64,000 bases of DNA from CBDCWO01 sp965223405 (GCA_965223405.1 CBDCWO010000004.1:101737-165736); one strand, 5' to 3'. Positions 27,873-36,069 are shown, numbered from the stretch's first letter. Notes: generated by a model not told the origin, from the sequence alone. Numbers and translations are program-made.

Positions 27873-28705
27873 AAATTACTTTTTGGGGTACAAGAGGCTC
27901 AATAGCAACCTTAAGTGAGGAGACTAAAATATATGGAGGCAATACACCTTGTATAACCATTGAAGAAAAGGATACTTTGCTGGTATTGGATGCCGGTTCA
28001 GGGATCAGAAGACTGGAAAGATCTGGATTGTTTTCAAAATATACTCATGTCCATATTTTGTTGACCCATCTGCATATGGACCACATTCAGGGATTGGGTT
28101 TTCTTTCTTTATTTTTTAATCAAAATGCTAAGGTATCATTAGTTGGCCCCAAAGGAACGGGAACTCCATTAAATGTAAGGCTGGCCAGATATTTATCTCC
28201 TCCTTTATTTCCAGTTCGAATTAGGGATTTTACTTGTGACTTATCCATAAGGGAATTTCGGAACCGGCCATTGAAAATTGACCATTTTACGATACTGGCA
28301 AAATACGTTTGCCACCCGGGTCCAACGCTAGGATTTCGAATCCATAATGGGACTTCTATCGTAACCTATATCCCGGATCATGAACCAGCTTTGGGTATAC
28401 CTAATTTTCCACCGGATCCCGCATGGTTATCCGGATATTCTTTAGCTGAAGGTGCTGATATTCTAATACATGATGCCCAATTTTCGGAAGAACGATATCC
28501 GGATCGAATAGGATGGGGCCACTGTACTTTTCGGCATGCTTTACTATTTGCTCAGGTGGCCAAAGCCAAACGATTAGAAATGTTTCACCATGATCCTGAA
28601 CATTCAGATCAGGATTTGCAGAGATTGATCAGCCAATATCCGAAAGAAGATTGGCCTTTTGAATTTAATTTGGCCCGTGAAGATCGGGTTATTCAATTAT
28701 CCTAG
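27869..28705 (+). CDS. Metallo-beta-lactamase fold hydrolase
   Basis: A 278-residue cytosolic metal hydrolase. The start MKITFWGTRGSIA is typical of the MBL branch related to RNase Z, PhnP and cyclic-nucleotide phosphodiesterases. The metal-binding motif is complete: H-x-H-x-D-H in LLTHLHMDHIQG, a His in KYVCHPGPTLGF, an Asp in ILIHDAQF, and a late His (GWGHCTF and FHHDPEH). The ATG overlaps the stop of the PAS gene. A phosphodiester substrate such as a cyclic nucleotide is possible but inferred only from family resemblance. Confidence 0.88.
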   Translation: MKITFWGTRGSIATLSEETKIYGGNTPCITIEEKDTLLVLDAGSGIRRLERSGLFSKYTHVHILLTHLHMDHIQGLGFLSLFFNQNAKVSLVGPKGTGTPLNVRLARYLSPPLFPVRIRDFTCDLSIREFRNRPLKIDHFTILAKYVCHPGPTLGFRIHNGTSIVTYIPDHEPALGIPNFPPDPAWLSGYSLAEGADILIHDAQFSEERYPDRIGWGHCTFRHALLFAQVAKAKRLEMFHHDPEHSDQDLQRLISQYPKEDWPFEFNLAREDRVIQLS

Positions 28706-28743
28706 AATTCTGTATTCAAAATCTTCCTTTATCTGTTGATTAT

Positions 28744-28749
28744 AAGTTT
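28744..28749. repeat. Target site duplication, left copy
   Basis: AAGTTT immediately outside the left end of the insertion element; the same six bases flank the right end at 30507-30512. Confidence 0.85.
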
Positions 28750-28773
28750 GAGTACACTCCATAAAGTCTAAAT
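28750..28773 (+). repeat. Left terminal inverted repeat of the IS
   Basis: Begins GAGTACACTCC and contains AAAGTC; pairs with the right end in inverted orientation, with mismatches at positions 5, 12, 13, 20 and 21 of 24. Confidence 0.85.
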
Positions 28774-28780
28774 TATAAAA

Positions 28781-30442
28781 TCAAAAGATGATAGCATATT
28801 GAATAGACGATTTGAAAATGGTGTATTCTCTTATGGATCTATGTTGCATGATGAATGCTAGGAACATAAGAATTGTTGTTTTTGGTTCTTTTATCCCAAA
28901 ATAAGCTGTGATTCTTGAAATATTGACTGATAATGCTCGCATCAAGACATACCAATGGTGCTTAAGCAGACCCCGGTACCTGGTTTTCTGTCTTCGCCAT
29001 AGTCTATGAAAGACTTGGTGGATGGTCGATTCGGCACTGGAACGTAAATTATAATCTTCCTCTGTGGATTGTTTCAATATTTTTAGACAGGCGATGTAGT
29101 TATCTACTTGCTCTTTGGTCTGGTAGATTGTCTGACCATTGTCTTTTCTGATCCTGTATTTTTGTGCTTTTTCTGACCAGTAAACTTCACAATCTTGGCC
29201 TGTCTTGATGTCTATTACATGAAGTTGTTCCTCATCATCGTAGTGCATTTCATAGGTGCGGTTTCTGCCTTTGAGTTTGTTCATCTTCCATGCTGGGGCA
29301 GTTTCTTTTTGCATTTCTTTTCTATTGTCTATACTGTCGTAGCCGCCGTCAGTGATGACTTGCTTGATTGGATTGTCAGTTCCTAAGTTCTCTTGTGTGT
29401 TTTGTAGTGCGGGTTGTAAAAACTGGTCTTCGTTTACATTGGCTGGCGCTGTGATGACATCAGTGATAAGGTTAATTTCATTTTCTTCATCGCAGGTCTC
29501 TGTGATATTGCTGTGGTAGCCTTGCACCATTTGAACGTTTTGATCTTTACCCTTTTTACGATAAGCCGCTTCGATGTCGTGTATTGATTGGATTGAGTCG
29601 CTACTGATCTGAGTGGGATCTTGGGGATGTAGTTCGTCATCTTGATTGTCCTCTCCTATTTCAAAATCGTATTGTTCGGTAAGTATCTTGTACATTATAC
29701 TTTGCTCGTCAATAATCTTGGTTTTATATAGTGCTAATAGAATATGTCCAAAATCGATGAGCATAGCTTCTTTTTCTTCCTTGCTTAATTGGTAGGTGAG
29801 GTTGGAAGTGCTTTTCTCGACTAGTTGTTTTAGGTAACCATATTGAGTCTCGTTTATGTGGGACTGTATTTTCTCTAGGTCAATATGCTGTATGTTTACA
29901 CGTACACTTTCTACAATGAGTTGTAGCCGGTTGTGGCGGGCTATGTTGCTTTGTATTAATTTCGAGTCCATACGTATTTTGCTACCACTGATCGATAAGT
30001 TTGATAGCTGCTCACTGCTCACTTGGGCAAAGGTCTTTTTCATCAAATCCTCTCCTGTCGTCTCATAGTAATGAGCTAATTTGCTCCTGAACTCATAATA
30101 GGTCGATGCGCAGGGCACTTGCTCATCTAAATGTAATAGCCCTAAAGCTGAGCGTACCCGTAGATTGAACATGCACTCGTCGAACAATTGTTCATCACTC
30201 CACCCTTGCATCTCTTTAAGCATCATCATTCCTATTAGTGTCCGTATCGAGGCATTTGGCCTTCCCATTTTCTCTGAATATAGTACAGAATATAAACTCT
30301 CATCTATTTGACTCACAAAATGATCTCTAAATACTGTATTCCATGAACTCCTGTTATTCAGTATTTTCTGCGAACCCTTCGATAAATGGTGACTCGCACT
30401 CTTGAACATATCAAACTGTTTGCCTGTATCTCTTTTAAACAT
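28781..30442 (-). CDS. IS1182 family transposase
   Basis: A 553-residue DDE transposase. The N-terminal DUF772-type domain (RDHFVSQIDESLYSVLY, then GRPNASIRTLIGMMML) is followed by the first catalytic Asp (D159 in KIRMDSKLI), the second in VITDGGYDS (~370) and a late Glu in SSAESTIHQVFHRL (~472), with RYRGLLKHHWYVLMRALSVNI after it. The frame is uninterrupted from start to stop and fills nearly the whole element, so it may be active. An Asp/Glu-rich linker lies between ~255 and 290. Confidence 0.93.
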   Translation of the reverse strand: MFKRDTGKQFDMFKSASHHLSKGSQKILNNRSSWNTVFRDHFVSQIDESLYSVLYSEKMGRPNASIRTLIGMMMLKEMQGWSDEQLFDECMFNLRVRSALGLLHLDEQVPCASTYYEFRSKLAHYYETTGEDLMKKTFAQVSSEQLSNLSISGSKIRMDSKLIQSNIARHNRLQLIVESVRVNIQHIDLEKIQSHINETQYGYLKQLVEKSTSNLTYQLSKEEKEAMLIDFGHILLALYKTKIIDEQSIMYKILTEQYDFEIGEDNQDDELHPQDPTQISSDSIQSIHDIEAAYRKKGKDQNVQMVQGYHSNITETCDEENEINLITDVITAPANVNEDQFLQPALQNTQENLGTDNPIKQVITDGGYDSIDNRKEMQKETAPAWKMNKLKGRNRTYEMHYDDEEQLHVIDIKTGQDCEVYWSEKAQKYRIRKDNGQTIYQTKEQVDNYIACLKILKQSTEEDYNLRSSAESTIHQVFHRLWRRQKTRYRGLLKHHWYVLMRALSVNISRITAYFGIKEPKTTILMFLAFIMQHRSIREYTIFKSSIQYAIIF

Positions 30443-30482
30443 GTTTCCAAGTTAATCAATATATATATTAATGTTATAATAT

Positions 30483-30506
30483 ATTCTGACTTTTCGGAGT
30501 GCACTC
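30483..30506 (-). repeat. Right terminal inverted repeat of the IS
   Basis: On the minus strand it begins GAGTGCACTCC and contains AAAGTC; 19 of 24 positions match the left end. Confidence 0.85.
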
Positions 30507-30512
30507 AAGTTT
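30507..30512. repeat. Target site duplication, right copy
   Basis: AAGTTT, identical to 28744-28749. In the interrupted gene these bases encode the Lys-Leu pair of its sorting tail. Confidence 0.85.
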
Positions 30513-31776
30513 CATTACTTCATTTCGATTGATTCGTAACGTGTATAATCCATTAGCAAATGGCTTCATTGGTATATCGATTTTCGAGATACCCGCCAAT
30601 TCAATCCTTTGCATTAAGTGTCCGGAAAGATTAAAAATTTCGATTAGGCGAATATTACTTCCCTGGACATACAACATTTTTTGTCCATTAACTGGATTGG
30701 GGTAGATAACCGTTTTACGATGCTTATCCTTTACGACCACCGAAATAATTCGATATACATCTATTGTGCCATCCAGGTCAATCTGGCTTATGCGGTAATA
30801 CCACTCCTTAGTGCTATTCCATTGATTCGTATGAGTAAATTGATAATAATTTGGATTTTCTGAAGGTCCCCTGGATAGAATAGTAGCCAAAGGTTTGAAA
30901 TCCTTTCCATTAGTGGCACATTCCAACAAGAATTCCTTACAGTTTATTTCATTTGAGGTAATCCAGGTAATATTTATGTTTTCATCAATTTGAGTTGCTG
31001 AAAAATCAAGCCAGGTAATGGGAAGTATGTTTTGGTAAAAAGTGGTGTCTTTACAACGAGATTGTTTGGGTCCAGGGGGACAGCCTTCCGGGTCGTTTGC
31101 TTCATTCGGGAGGTTAACTCCATTGCCGTCTGCGCAAAAACAATGCAATTCATGTGAAAATGGTGCACTTCCCATACATTCGATGTTTCCGTCCGCGTTA
31201 AAAATATATCCTGAACCCACTGTTCCGCAATCGGATCCATTACTTTCATCAGTATAATTTCCATCACAGATTTGAATCCCACTCTCGGTAAGACTTATTC
31301 GGCCCTTTTTATTGATCAAATTGCCATTCTCAACGATAATGAGACCACAAATGAGTTTAATATGGACCTGCTCTTGTTCAATAGCAAGATCTCCTTCCCT
31401 AAAGATCAGAATATCCTCAATAGTTAGATCTGATCCTTGAAAAAGCTTAATCGTCCCATCCACATCTACACGATGCTTTATGTGGATAGTCTCTCCATAG
31501 ATATCAGACCCTGGTCCATTGCCTCCCTATGTGGTTGGATCTTCCCAGGCTCCTGTTTGCACAGTCTCATAGGTTGTACTATAAGTGAAGCTTGGTAACA
31601 GGAATAGACAAATGAGTATTGGGGCATAACTAAATACCATTAAATTTTTCATCTCTAAAGCGTTTATTGGATAAATTAGAATTGCCCGATAATGGTTGGT
31701 GCTGAACTTTTAAGGTTACTAATTATAAAACAAAAGAAATGGAATATTGATTCAGCCAGGCAACCTTTCATTTCGC

Positions 31777-31788
31777 TGATAAAGATCA
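31777..31788. promoter_or_regulatory. Possible Crp/Fnr-type box (TGAT-AAAG-ATCA) in the relic leader
   Basis: Identical in sequence to the site at 17724-17735, and aligned with TGAT-ATAG-ATCA in the leader of the DUF2202 gene. All continue with C/T-ACTAA-like bases in the two leader copies. Confidence 0.4.
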
Positions 31789-32019
31789 CTAATGTATTTT
31801 TTGTCTATGAAATAAAATTGGGCTTGATTTCGCAGATAAGACTTTAATGAATTCAATTTTTTTTCTACTCAACCACTAGAATGTTTCCCTGAAAATATAT
31901 GGTTTTGGGAATTTTCCGACTAATAACAGTTTTTCTTTACTCCTTTCTTTTTTGCTAAAGGTGAATTTTCACCAACCCTCTTTTTGCGGTTCCACGGGGC
32001 TAATGAGGCAACCGGGACC

Positions 32020-32037
32020 TAATGAGAATTCTCATTA
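32020..32037. promoter_or_regulatory. 18-bp perfect palindrome, candidate operator
   Basis: TAATGAGAATTCTCATTA is a perfect dyad, 73 bp before the GTG at 32111. Its half-site CTAATGAG also occurs alone 19 bp upstream (32000-32007). The AATGA/TCATT ends are reminiscent of Fur-type boxes, but no regulator can be named from sequence alone. Confidence 0.5.
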
Positions 32038-32044
32038 ACTGATT

Positions 32045-32056
32045 TGATTTATATCA
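32045..32056. promoter_or_regulatory. Possible Crp/Fnr-type box (TGAT-TTAT-ATCA)
   Basis: A TGAT-N4-ATCA dyad with an extra T before it (TTGAT), 55 bp upstream of the GTG at 32111, a normal place for an activator site. It adjoins the 18-bp palindrome. Confidence 0.45.
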
Positions 32057-32110
32057 TGGGAAATTATCCGATTGTGATGTAGAAAGGTACAGTCAATGTA
32101 GTAGGATAGG

Positions 32111-32548
32111 GTGAAAAAATACATAGCATATATGGCCGTATTTTTTTCCCTGCTGGTCGGAGTACTCATTTATATTACTTTTCGTAGTGGGCATTGTTCT
32201 CCTATTATGCAGGGAATAGTTGATGTTGCTGGGGGGAGGATAGCATCCTTGGTGTACTTGTTTATTGGAGAGGAACCCAGACAATGGTTGATATATTCTC
32301 TTCCTGATAGCCTTTGGATGTTTGCTTTTTGTACCAGTATTTTGATCATCTGGTCTTTCGAAATATCTAAATTTTGTTGGTTTTGGATTTCTGTGGCCTT
32401 AGCTATGGGAATGTTACTGGAGATTTTACAATATCCTGGTTATATACCGGGTACCTTTGATAGTTCGGATTTACTTGTTATGTTGGGCGCTGCCGGTCTT
32501 GCCTTTTTATTCACTATTAAAATTCCAAAGAATGTATCGAGTATTTAA
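32111..32548 (+). CDS. VanZ-like small membrane protein
   Basis: A 145-residue membrane protein with about four helices (~6-24, ~66-84, ~90-106 and ~122-139). The phrases YSLPDSLWMFAF, ALAMGMLLEILQYPGYIPGTFDSSDL and LVMLGAAGLAF recall the VanZ-like family, in which an acidic loop before the last helix is conserved. The start is GTG at 32111 (MKKYIAYMAVFFSLLVGV). It is the first gene of a tight three-gene run and overlaps the next by 17 bp. VanZ relatives touch antibiotic or lipid physiology in some bacteria; no specific role can be given here. Confidence 0.72.
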   Translation: MKKYIAYMAVFFSLLVGVLIYITFRSGHCSPIMQGIVDVAGGRIASLVYLFIGEEPRQWLIYSLPDSLWMFAFCTSILIIWSFEISKFCWFWISVALAMGMLLEILQYPGYIPGTFDSSDLLVMLGAAGLAFLFTIKIPKNVSSI

Positions 32549-33011
32549 GCATATCGCTTCTTTCGGCATCTTGTTGGTTTTCTTATTTATGGCTGTTTCC
32601 AGCTATGATGAAGATATTCGTAAGGATGAGAAAAACTGTGATGACACTGAAGCGGTTAAACATTTAGTACCTGTTATTAATGTGACGGTTTTGGACAAGG
32701 TAACTCGAGCACCCATACCAAACTTGCGGGTTTTCATTAGATTCAGGTTTTTCAAATTTGATGATGAGAGTTGTGAGAGAAGCCAGAAAGTGTATGACGC
32801 TAACTATTATATTACGGGAGAAAATGGGAAAATACAGGTCACACTTTCCTCAGTTACATCAGATCACAAAAGAGATAAATTTAGAGTAGATGCTCAGGTT
32901 TCGGACGGTTCAGGAATATATTGGTCCAGCCCAGCAGCTCAAGTGAGCTACTACTCAAATTTTGAAGTATTCGAATTAACCCTTTTAGCAGTTGACCAAA
33001 CCCTATTGTAA
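32532..33011 (+). CDS. Exported or membrane-anchored beta-sandwich protein
   Basis: A 159-residue protein whose start at 32532 (MYRVFKHIASFGILLVFLFMAVSSYDED) overlaps the previous gene by 17 bp. The N-terminus is a signal peptide or membrane anchor without a lipobox Cys. The rest (~45-155) looks like a carboxypeptidase-regulatory/Ig-type beta sandwich (VINVTVLDKVTRAPIPNLRV, then ENGKIQVTLSS), often used for surface display or binding. The FG-GAP gene follows after 2 bp, so both probably act at the envelope. Confidence 0.7.
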   Translation: MYRVFKHIASFGILLVFLFMAVSSYDEDIRKDEKNCDDTEAVKHLVPVINVTVLDKVTRAPIPNLRVFIRFRFFKFDDESCERSQKVYDANYYITGENGKIQVTLSSVTSDHKRDKFRVDAQVSDGSGIYWSSPAAQVSYYSNFEVFELTLLAVDQTLL

Positions 33012-33013
33012 TC

Positions 33014-34291
33014 ATGAAAAGTTTATTCTTTCTTGCTATTTTTATCAGTGCTGCCCTCATCTCTTCAGGACAGACCTTTGCTTATCGTTCTATCAATCCT
33101 TACGGGATCGAGATTATTAATCAGGATGGTGAGAAACTAGCATTCAGCTATATGTTTGCCGATATGGACCGTGATGGGGATTACGACCTACTTCTGGCAG
33201 GACTGGATAGCATTGATGTATCCGCCCTAGATGACCCTAGCACGCTCACCTTTTTTTTGGATATTCAGGAAAATATTGGCAACAAAGAGAATCCCAGTTT
33301 TGGCCCCAGGACAGCATTTGCGGATTTTACCTTTCCGACAGGCTTTTTTTTACCAGCAGTTGGTGATCTGAACAATGATGGCTGGATGGATTTAGTTGTA
33401 AGTTTTGAAGCCGATTCCAGCTTTAATCAGCATCTTCTTTACTACCGGAATCTGGGTAACAATCGTTTCGAAAAAATTGACCTGGTAGCGATGGAACTTG
33501 AACCTACTATACCAGCCAGCCTCTTTTTCCCTCATCTATTGGATCTGGATAATGATGGAGACTTAGATATCTTGCTGAGTGGGTACCAACCTTCGGTCAC
33601 AGTTCAAGATTCCCAGGAAAATCTGCTTTTATATGCCAAAAATATAGGAGATCTGGAAACACCACAATTTTTGGGATGGTTTAATGAGCCATACGGATTA
33701 GAACCGGATATAGCCAATACCTTATATGATGAAGGCGATATTGACGATGATGGGGATATAGATCTGTTAAAGGTTAGTTTAGGAGATGATTACGCGAGCA
33801 TAAGTTTCTTGGAAAACATCCCGGATCAAAATGCTAAACCACGTTTTACCAATGAGTTAATATCACCATTTGGACTCCCAGAAGCTGAAGAACAGGTGGG
33901 CTATATTAGCCCGGTTCTGGTTGACATTGATGCAGATGGCGACCTTGATTTTTTTGTCTTTAAACTAATTGACATAAATGATACAACCGGCAGTGGTGTC
34001 CTGTTTTATGAAAATACAGCGATCAGCACGGATATTAAAGATGAATTTTATATAAAATCGGAATTAGTAATATTTCCCAATCCTACCAGTGATCATATTT
34101 CAATCCTTAAACTAGGTGAAGATACCATTGAGAAGATTTGGATTTATAGCATTGATGGTAAACTTGTGCGGGAAATATCCAAAGGATTTTACCAACCGAT
34201 TTCCGTGAAAGAATTATCACGAGGAACCTATATCCTAAAATTTCAGATGTCCCAGGGCTCAATGGTTAAACATCTGGTTTTAACCAAGTAA
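33014..34291 (+). CDS. T9SS-secreted FG-GAP/VCBS repeat protein
   Basis: A 425-residue extracellular protein. After the signal peptide (MKSLFFLAIFISAALISSGQ), five D-x-(D/N)-x-D-G-x-x-D loops recur at roughly even spacing (DMDRDGDYD, DLNNDGWMD, DLDNDGDLD, DIDDDGDID and DIDADGDLD), the calcium-binding signature of FG-GAP/VCBS beta-propellers. The last ~75 residues (VIFPNPTSDHISILKL to KHLVLTK) are a T9SS sorting domain. It is the last gene of the run starting at 32111. The likely role is adhesion or ligand binding on the cell surface. Confidence 0.88.
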   Translation: MKSLFFLAIFISAALISSGQTFAYRSINPYGIEIINQDGEKLAFSYMFADMDRDGDYDLLLAGLDSIDVSALDDPSTLTFFLDIQENIGNKENPSFGPRTAFADFTFPTGFFLPAVGDLNNDGWMDLVVSFEADSSFNQHLLYYRNLGNNRFEKIDLVAMELEPTIPASLFFPHLLDLDNDGDLDILLSGYQPSVTVQDSQENLLLYAKNIGDLETPQFLGWFNEPYGLEPDIANTLYDEGDIDDDGDIDLLKVSLGDDYASISFLENIPDQNAKPRFTNELISPFGLPEAEEQVGYISPVLVDIDADGDLDFFVFKLIDINDTTGSGVLFYENTAISTDIKDEFYIKSELVIFPNPTSDHISILKLGEDTIEKIWIYSIDGKLVREISKGFYQPISVKELSRGTYILKFQMSQGSMVKHLVLTK

Positions 34292-34357
34292 TGGTCCAAA
34301 TTTCAAAATAATCTAGTTCTTGAAGCACTTGCTTCAATCAGACAATTTTCAATTGGG

Positions 34358-34369
34358 TGATATAGATCA
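34358..34369. promoter_or_regulatory. Possible Crp/Fnr-type box (TGAT-ATAG-ATCA)
   Basis: About 105 bp upstream of the DUF2202 start at 34474, in the leader that is duplicated at 31777-31925. The two copies of the leader both keep the dyad although much else has drifted. Confidence 0.45.
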
Positions 34370-34473
34370 CTAAAAAAAATTTAGGTATTGAAAGAAAATA
34401 TGGATTGATTTCGTAGTAAAACTTGAATGAAATCAAATCTATTTTTTCAATTCAATCACTTAAAATGTTAATC

Positions 34474-35367
34474 ATGAAAAACTTATGGTTTTTTCGAATT
34501 TCCGGACTATTTGCATTTTTTGTTTTCCCTTTATTTTTTGTTCAATGTGAAAAGGAGTCTGTGGGGTATGTTAGTTCGGACTCCATTTCATCATTAGAAA
34601 ATCGTGGCAAAAAGGTTGATATATGTACCTGCATTGATACCAAATTTCCTAAAGAGGCTGTTTCGGAAGAAGAAATCAGTGCTTTAGTATTTATGCTGGA
34701 GGAAGAAAAGCTCGCAGGTGACTTATACCGAAGCTTTCTCAACATCTACAATACCCCGATATTTGGCAATATATCACAGGCCGAAAGTAGGCATCAAGAG
34801 GCTTTACAATGCTTGTTGAAAAAGTATGAGTTGACAGATCGAGTCTCACTTTTGGAACAAGGTCGATTTGCTAATGAAGACTTGCAATCCCTCTACAATG
34901 ATTTGTTAAATGAAGGAAAGACTGAAATAAAGGCGGCCTTAAAAGTGGGTGCCACAGTCGAGGATTTGGATCTATTTGATTTGCAAAAACATTTGGGAAA
35001 TGAGGCAATTGATAATGAGGATATAAAATTCGTTTTTGGTGAGTTGATGAGGGGATCTCGAAATCACTTAAGGGCTTATATCCGGAATTTGGAGTTCGTG
35101 GGTGAATCCTACCTTCCTCAATACATTAGCAAAGACGATTTTACAGAAATAATCAATGGTGATCAAGAGCGAGGAAGTCAATGGTGCCAAGGGCTTAACT
35201 ATTGCAATCAGGCAAATAAGCAATCTGATCGAAGGAAACCAAACTGCGCAATGCAGAATAAGGGCAATTCGTCAAAGAAAATATGTCAAAGAAACACACC
35301 ATTGAATAGTCCAAAAGGTAAAAACAAATCTAATCGCAGCCAGAGAGAAAAAAGGAACAATGGTTGA
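34474..35367 (+). CDS. DUF2202 (ferritin-like) lipoprotein
   Basis: A 297-residue envelope lipoprotein. The start at 34474 (MKNLWFFRISGLFAFFVF) gives a signal with the lipobox Cys at residue 25 (FVQC); in-frame starts at 34423 and 34465 lengthen it without benefit. The DUF2202 domain (~60-215) has the ferritin-like iron-ligand pattern: EEEKLAGDLY, the Glu-x-x-x-His of AESRHQEA, and the late RGSRNHLRAYIRNLE. The C-terminal tail (220-297) is basic, Asn/Gln/Lys-rich and with Cys pairs, and looks disordered. A hairpin terminator follows before the sigma factor gene. Confidence 0.88.
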   Translation: MKNLWFFRISGLFAFFVFPLFFVQCEKESVGYVSSDSISSLENRGKKVDICTCIDTKFPKEAVSEEEISALVFMLEEEKLAGDLYRSFLNIYNTPIFGNISQAESRHQEALQCLLKKYELTDRVSLLEQGRFANEDLQSLYNDLLNEGKTEIKAALKVGATVEDLDLFDLQKHLGNEAIDNEDIKFVFGELMRGSRNHLRAYIRNLEFVGESYLPQYISKDDFTEIINGDQERGSQWCQGLNYCNQANKQSDRRKPNCAMQNKGNSSKKICQRNTPLNSPKGKNKSNRSQREKRNNG

Positions 35368-35414
35368 AATTCCGAATAATGTAAATCAGGGAGTTTAATT
35401 TGTAATTTTTTTGT

Positions 35415-35443
35415 AGAGAAAGTAGCGGTTCGCTGCTTTCTCT
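35415..35443 (+). terminator. Intrinsic terminator after the DUF2202 gene
   Basis: AGAGAAAGTAGCG (35415-35427) pairs with CGCTGCTTTCTCT (35431-35443) around a GTT loop, with one mismatch, followed by CTTTTACTGTTTT. It separates the DUF2202 gene from the sigma factor gene 54 bp further on. Confidence 0.85.
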
Positions 35444-35496
35444 CTTTTACTGTTTTAATGGGTTTTTAATCTTAAATTCGAAAATATTAGTTTATA

Positions 35497-36069
35497 GTGT
35501 TGGTACCTCCAGAAATATGTGATCAATATTCTGACCAAGAGATTATTAAAAAGGCCTTGGAAGAGGTTGACTTTTTTGCTTGTATTTATTATCGCTACGA
35601 ATCGAGACTTTTGAATTATATTATTCATCTATCCTCATTTACTAAGCCTGAAGCGGAGGATATTTTACAGGAAGCATTTATAAAAGTCTGGAAAAATTTG
35701 CATGGCTTTGACCCCAGCCTAAAGTTCAAAAGCTGGTTATATAGAATCGTTCATAATTGTACTATCTCCCACTGGCGTAAAATGAAGAATGCAGACCTGT
35801 TAGTACCAATTGATAAATTAGAATATAGACCGGATTCAGTGGTAAACGATTATGAGGAAGAAGTTGAACCAAGAACAGTTTTAGACCAATTTCTACGCCG
35901 AATTCCGCAAAAATATAAAGAGGTTTTGGTATTGAAGTACTTTGAATCGATGAGCTATGAAGAAATATCCGACGTTTTAAAAATCCCGGAAGGCACGGTT
36001 GCTGTTCGACTTAACCGGGCCAAAAAAGCATTGATCAAATTAAAGAATGAATACAAATACCATAAATGA
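35497..36069 (+). CDS. ECF-type RNA polymerase sigma factor
   Basis: A 190-residue sigma-70 family protein that directs transcription of a small regulon. Region 2 is seen at ~25-95 (KPEAEDILQEAFIKVWKNL, and FKSWLYRIVHNCTISHWRK), region 4 at ~125-185 (PQKYKEVLVLKYFESMSYEE, and IPEGTVAVRLNRAKKAL). The start is GTG at 35497; the adjacent TTG is an alternative. A membrane protein gene follows after 6 bp, the usual place of an anti-sigma factor. The nearby DUF2202 gene is separated by a terminator but may belong to its regulon. Confidence 0.92.
   Translation: MLVPPEICDQYSDQEIIKKALEEVDFFACIYYRYESRLLNYIIHLSSFTKPEAEDILQEAFIKVWKNLHGFDPSLKFKSWLYRIVHNCTISHWRKMKNADLLVPIDKLEYRPDSVVNDYEEEVEPRTVLDQFLRRIPQKYKEVLVLKYFESMSYEEISDVLKIPEGTVAVRLNRAKKALIKLKNEYKYHK

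Larger units (their letters stand above)
28750..30506 (-). mobile_element. Complete IS1182-type insertion sequence (1757 bp)
   Basis: Bounded by imperfect terminal inverted repeats (28750-28773 and 30483-30506; 19 of 24 positions match, starting GAGTxCACTCC at each end) and a 6-bp target duplication AAGTTT on both sides. It carries one intact transposase gene on the minus strand. The exact duplication and intact gene indicate a recent insertion. It landed in the last codons of a T9SS cargo gene transcribed in the same direction. Confidence 0.92.
30474..31652 (-). pseudogene. T9SS cargo protein broken by a nonsense codon and by the IS insertion
   Basis: An exported protein of unknown function. 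It starts at 31652 (MKNLMVFSYAPILICLFLLP is a signal peptide), but codon 42 is TAG (31527-31529), directly after WEDPTT; the frame continues past it as GGNGPGSDIYGETIHIKHR. TGG, Trp, is the likely ancestral codon. The next in-frame ATG is at 31463. The C-terminus is a T9SS sorting domain (VIYPNPVNGQKMLYV to LYTLRINRNEVMKL), after which the IS supplies ten foreign residues. On the far side of the IS (28743 down to 28729) the frame resumes as IINR and stop, the original end. A middle Cys-rich segment (100-150) has no recognised domain. Confidence 0.85.
31653..32110. other. 458-bp intergenic region with a relic leader and candidate operators
   Basis: No intact gene. The part 31777-31925 is clearly related to the leader of the DUF2202 gene (34358-34510): both share a TGAT-N4-ATCA box, a TTGATTTCG core, a TCAAxCACTxA stretch, and a following sequence that in the intact copy encodes the start of the signal peptide. 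Here the ATG is replaced by CTG and the frame is lost. Beyond it lie an 18-bp palindrome (32020-32037) and a second TGAT-N4-ATCA box (32045-32056) ahead of the GTG at 32111. Confidence 0.7.
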
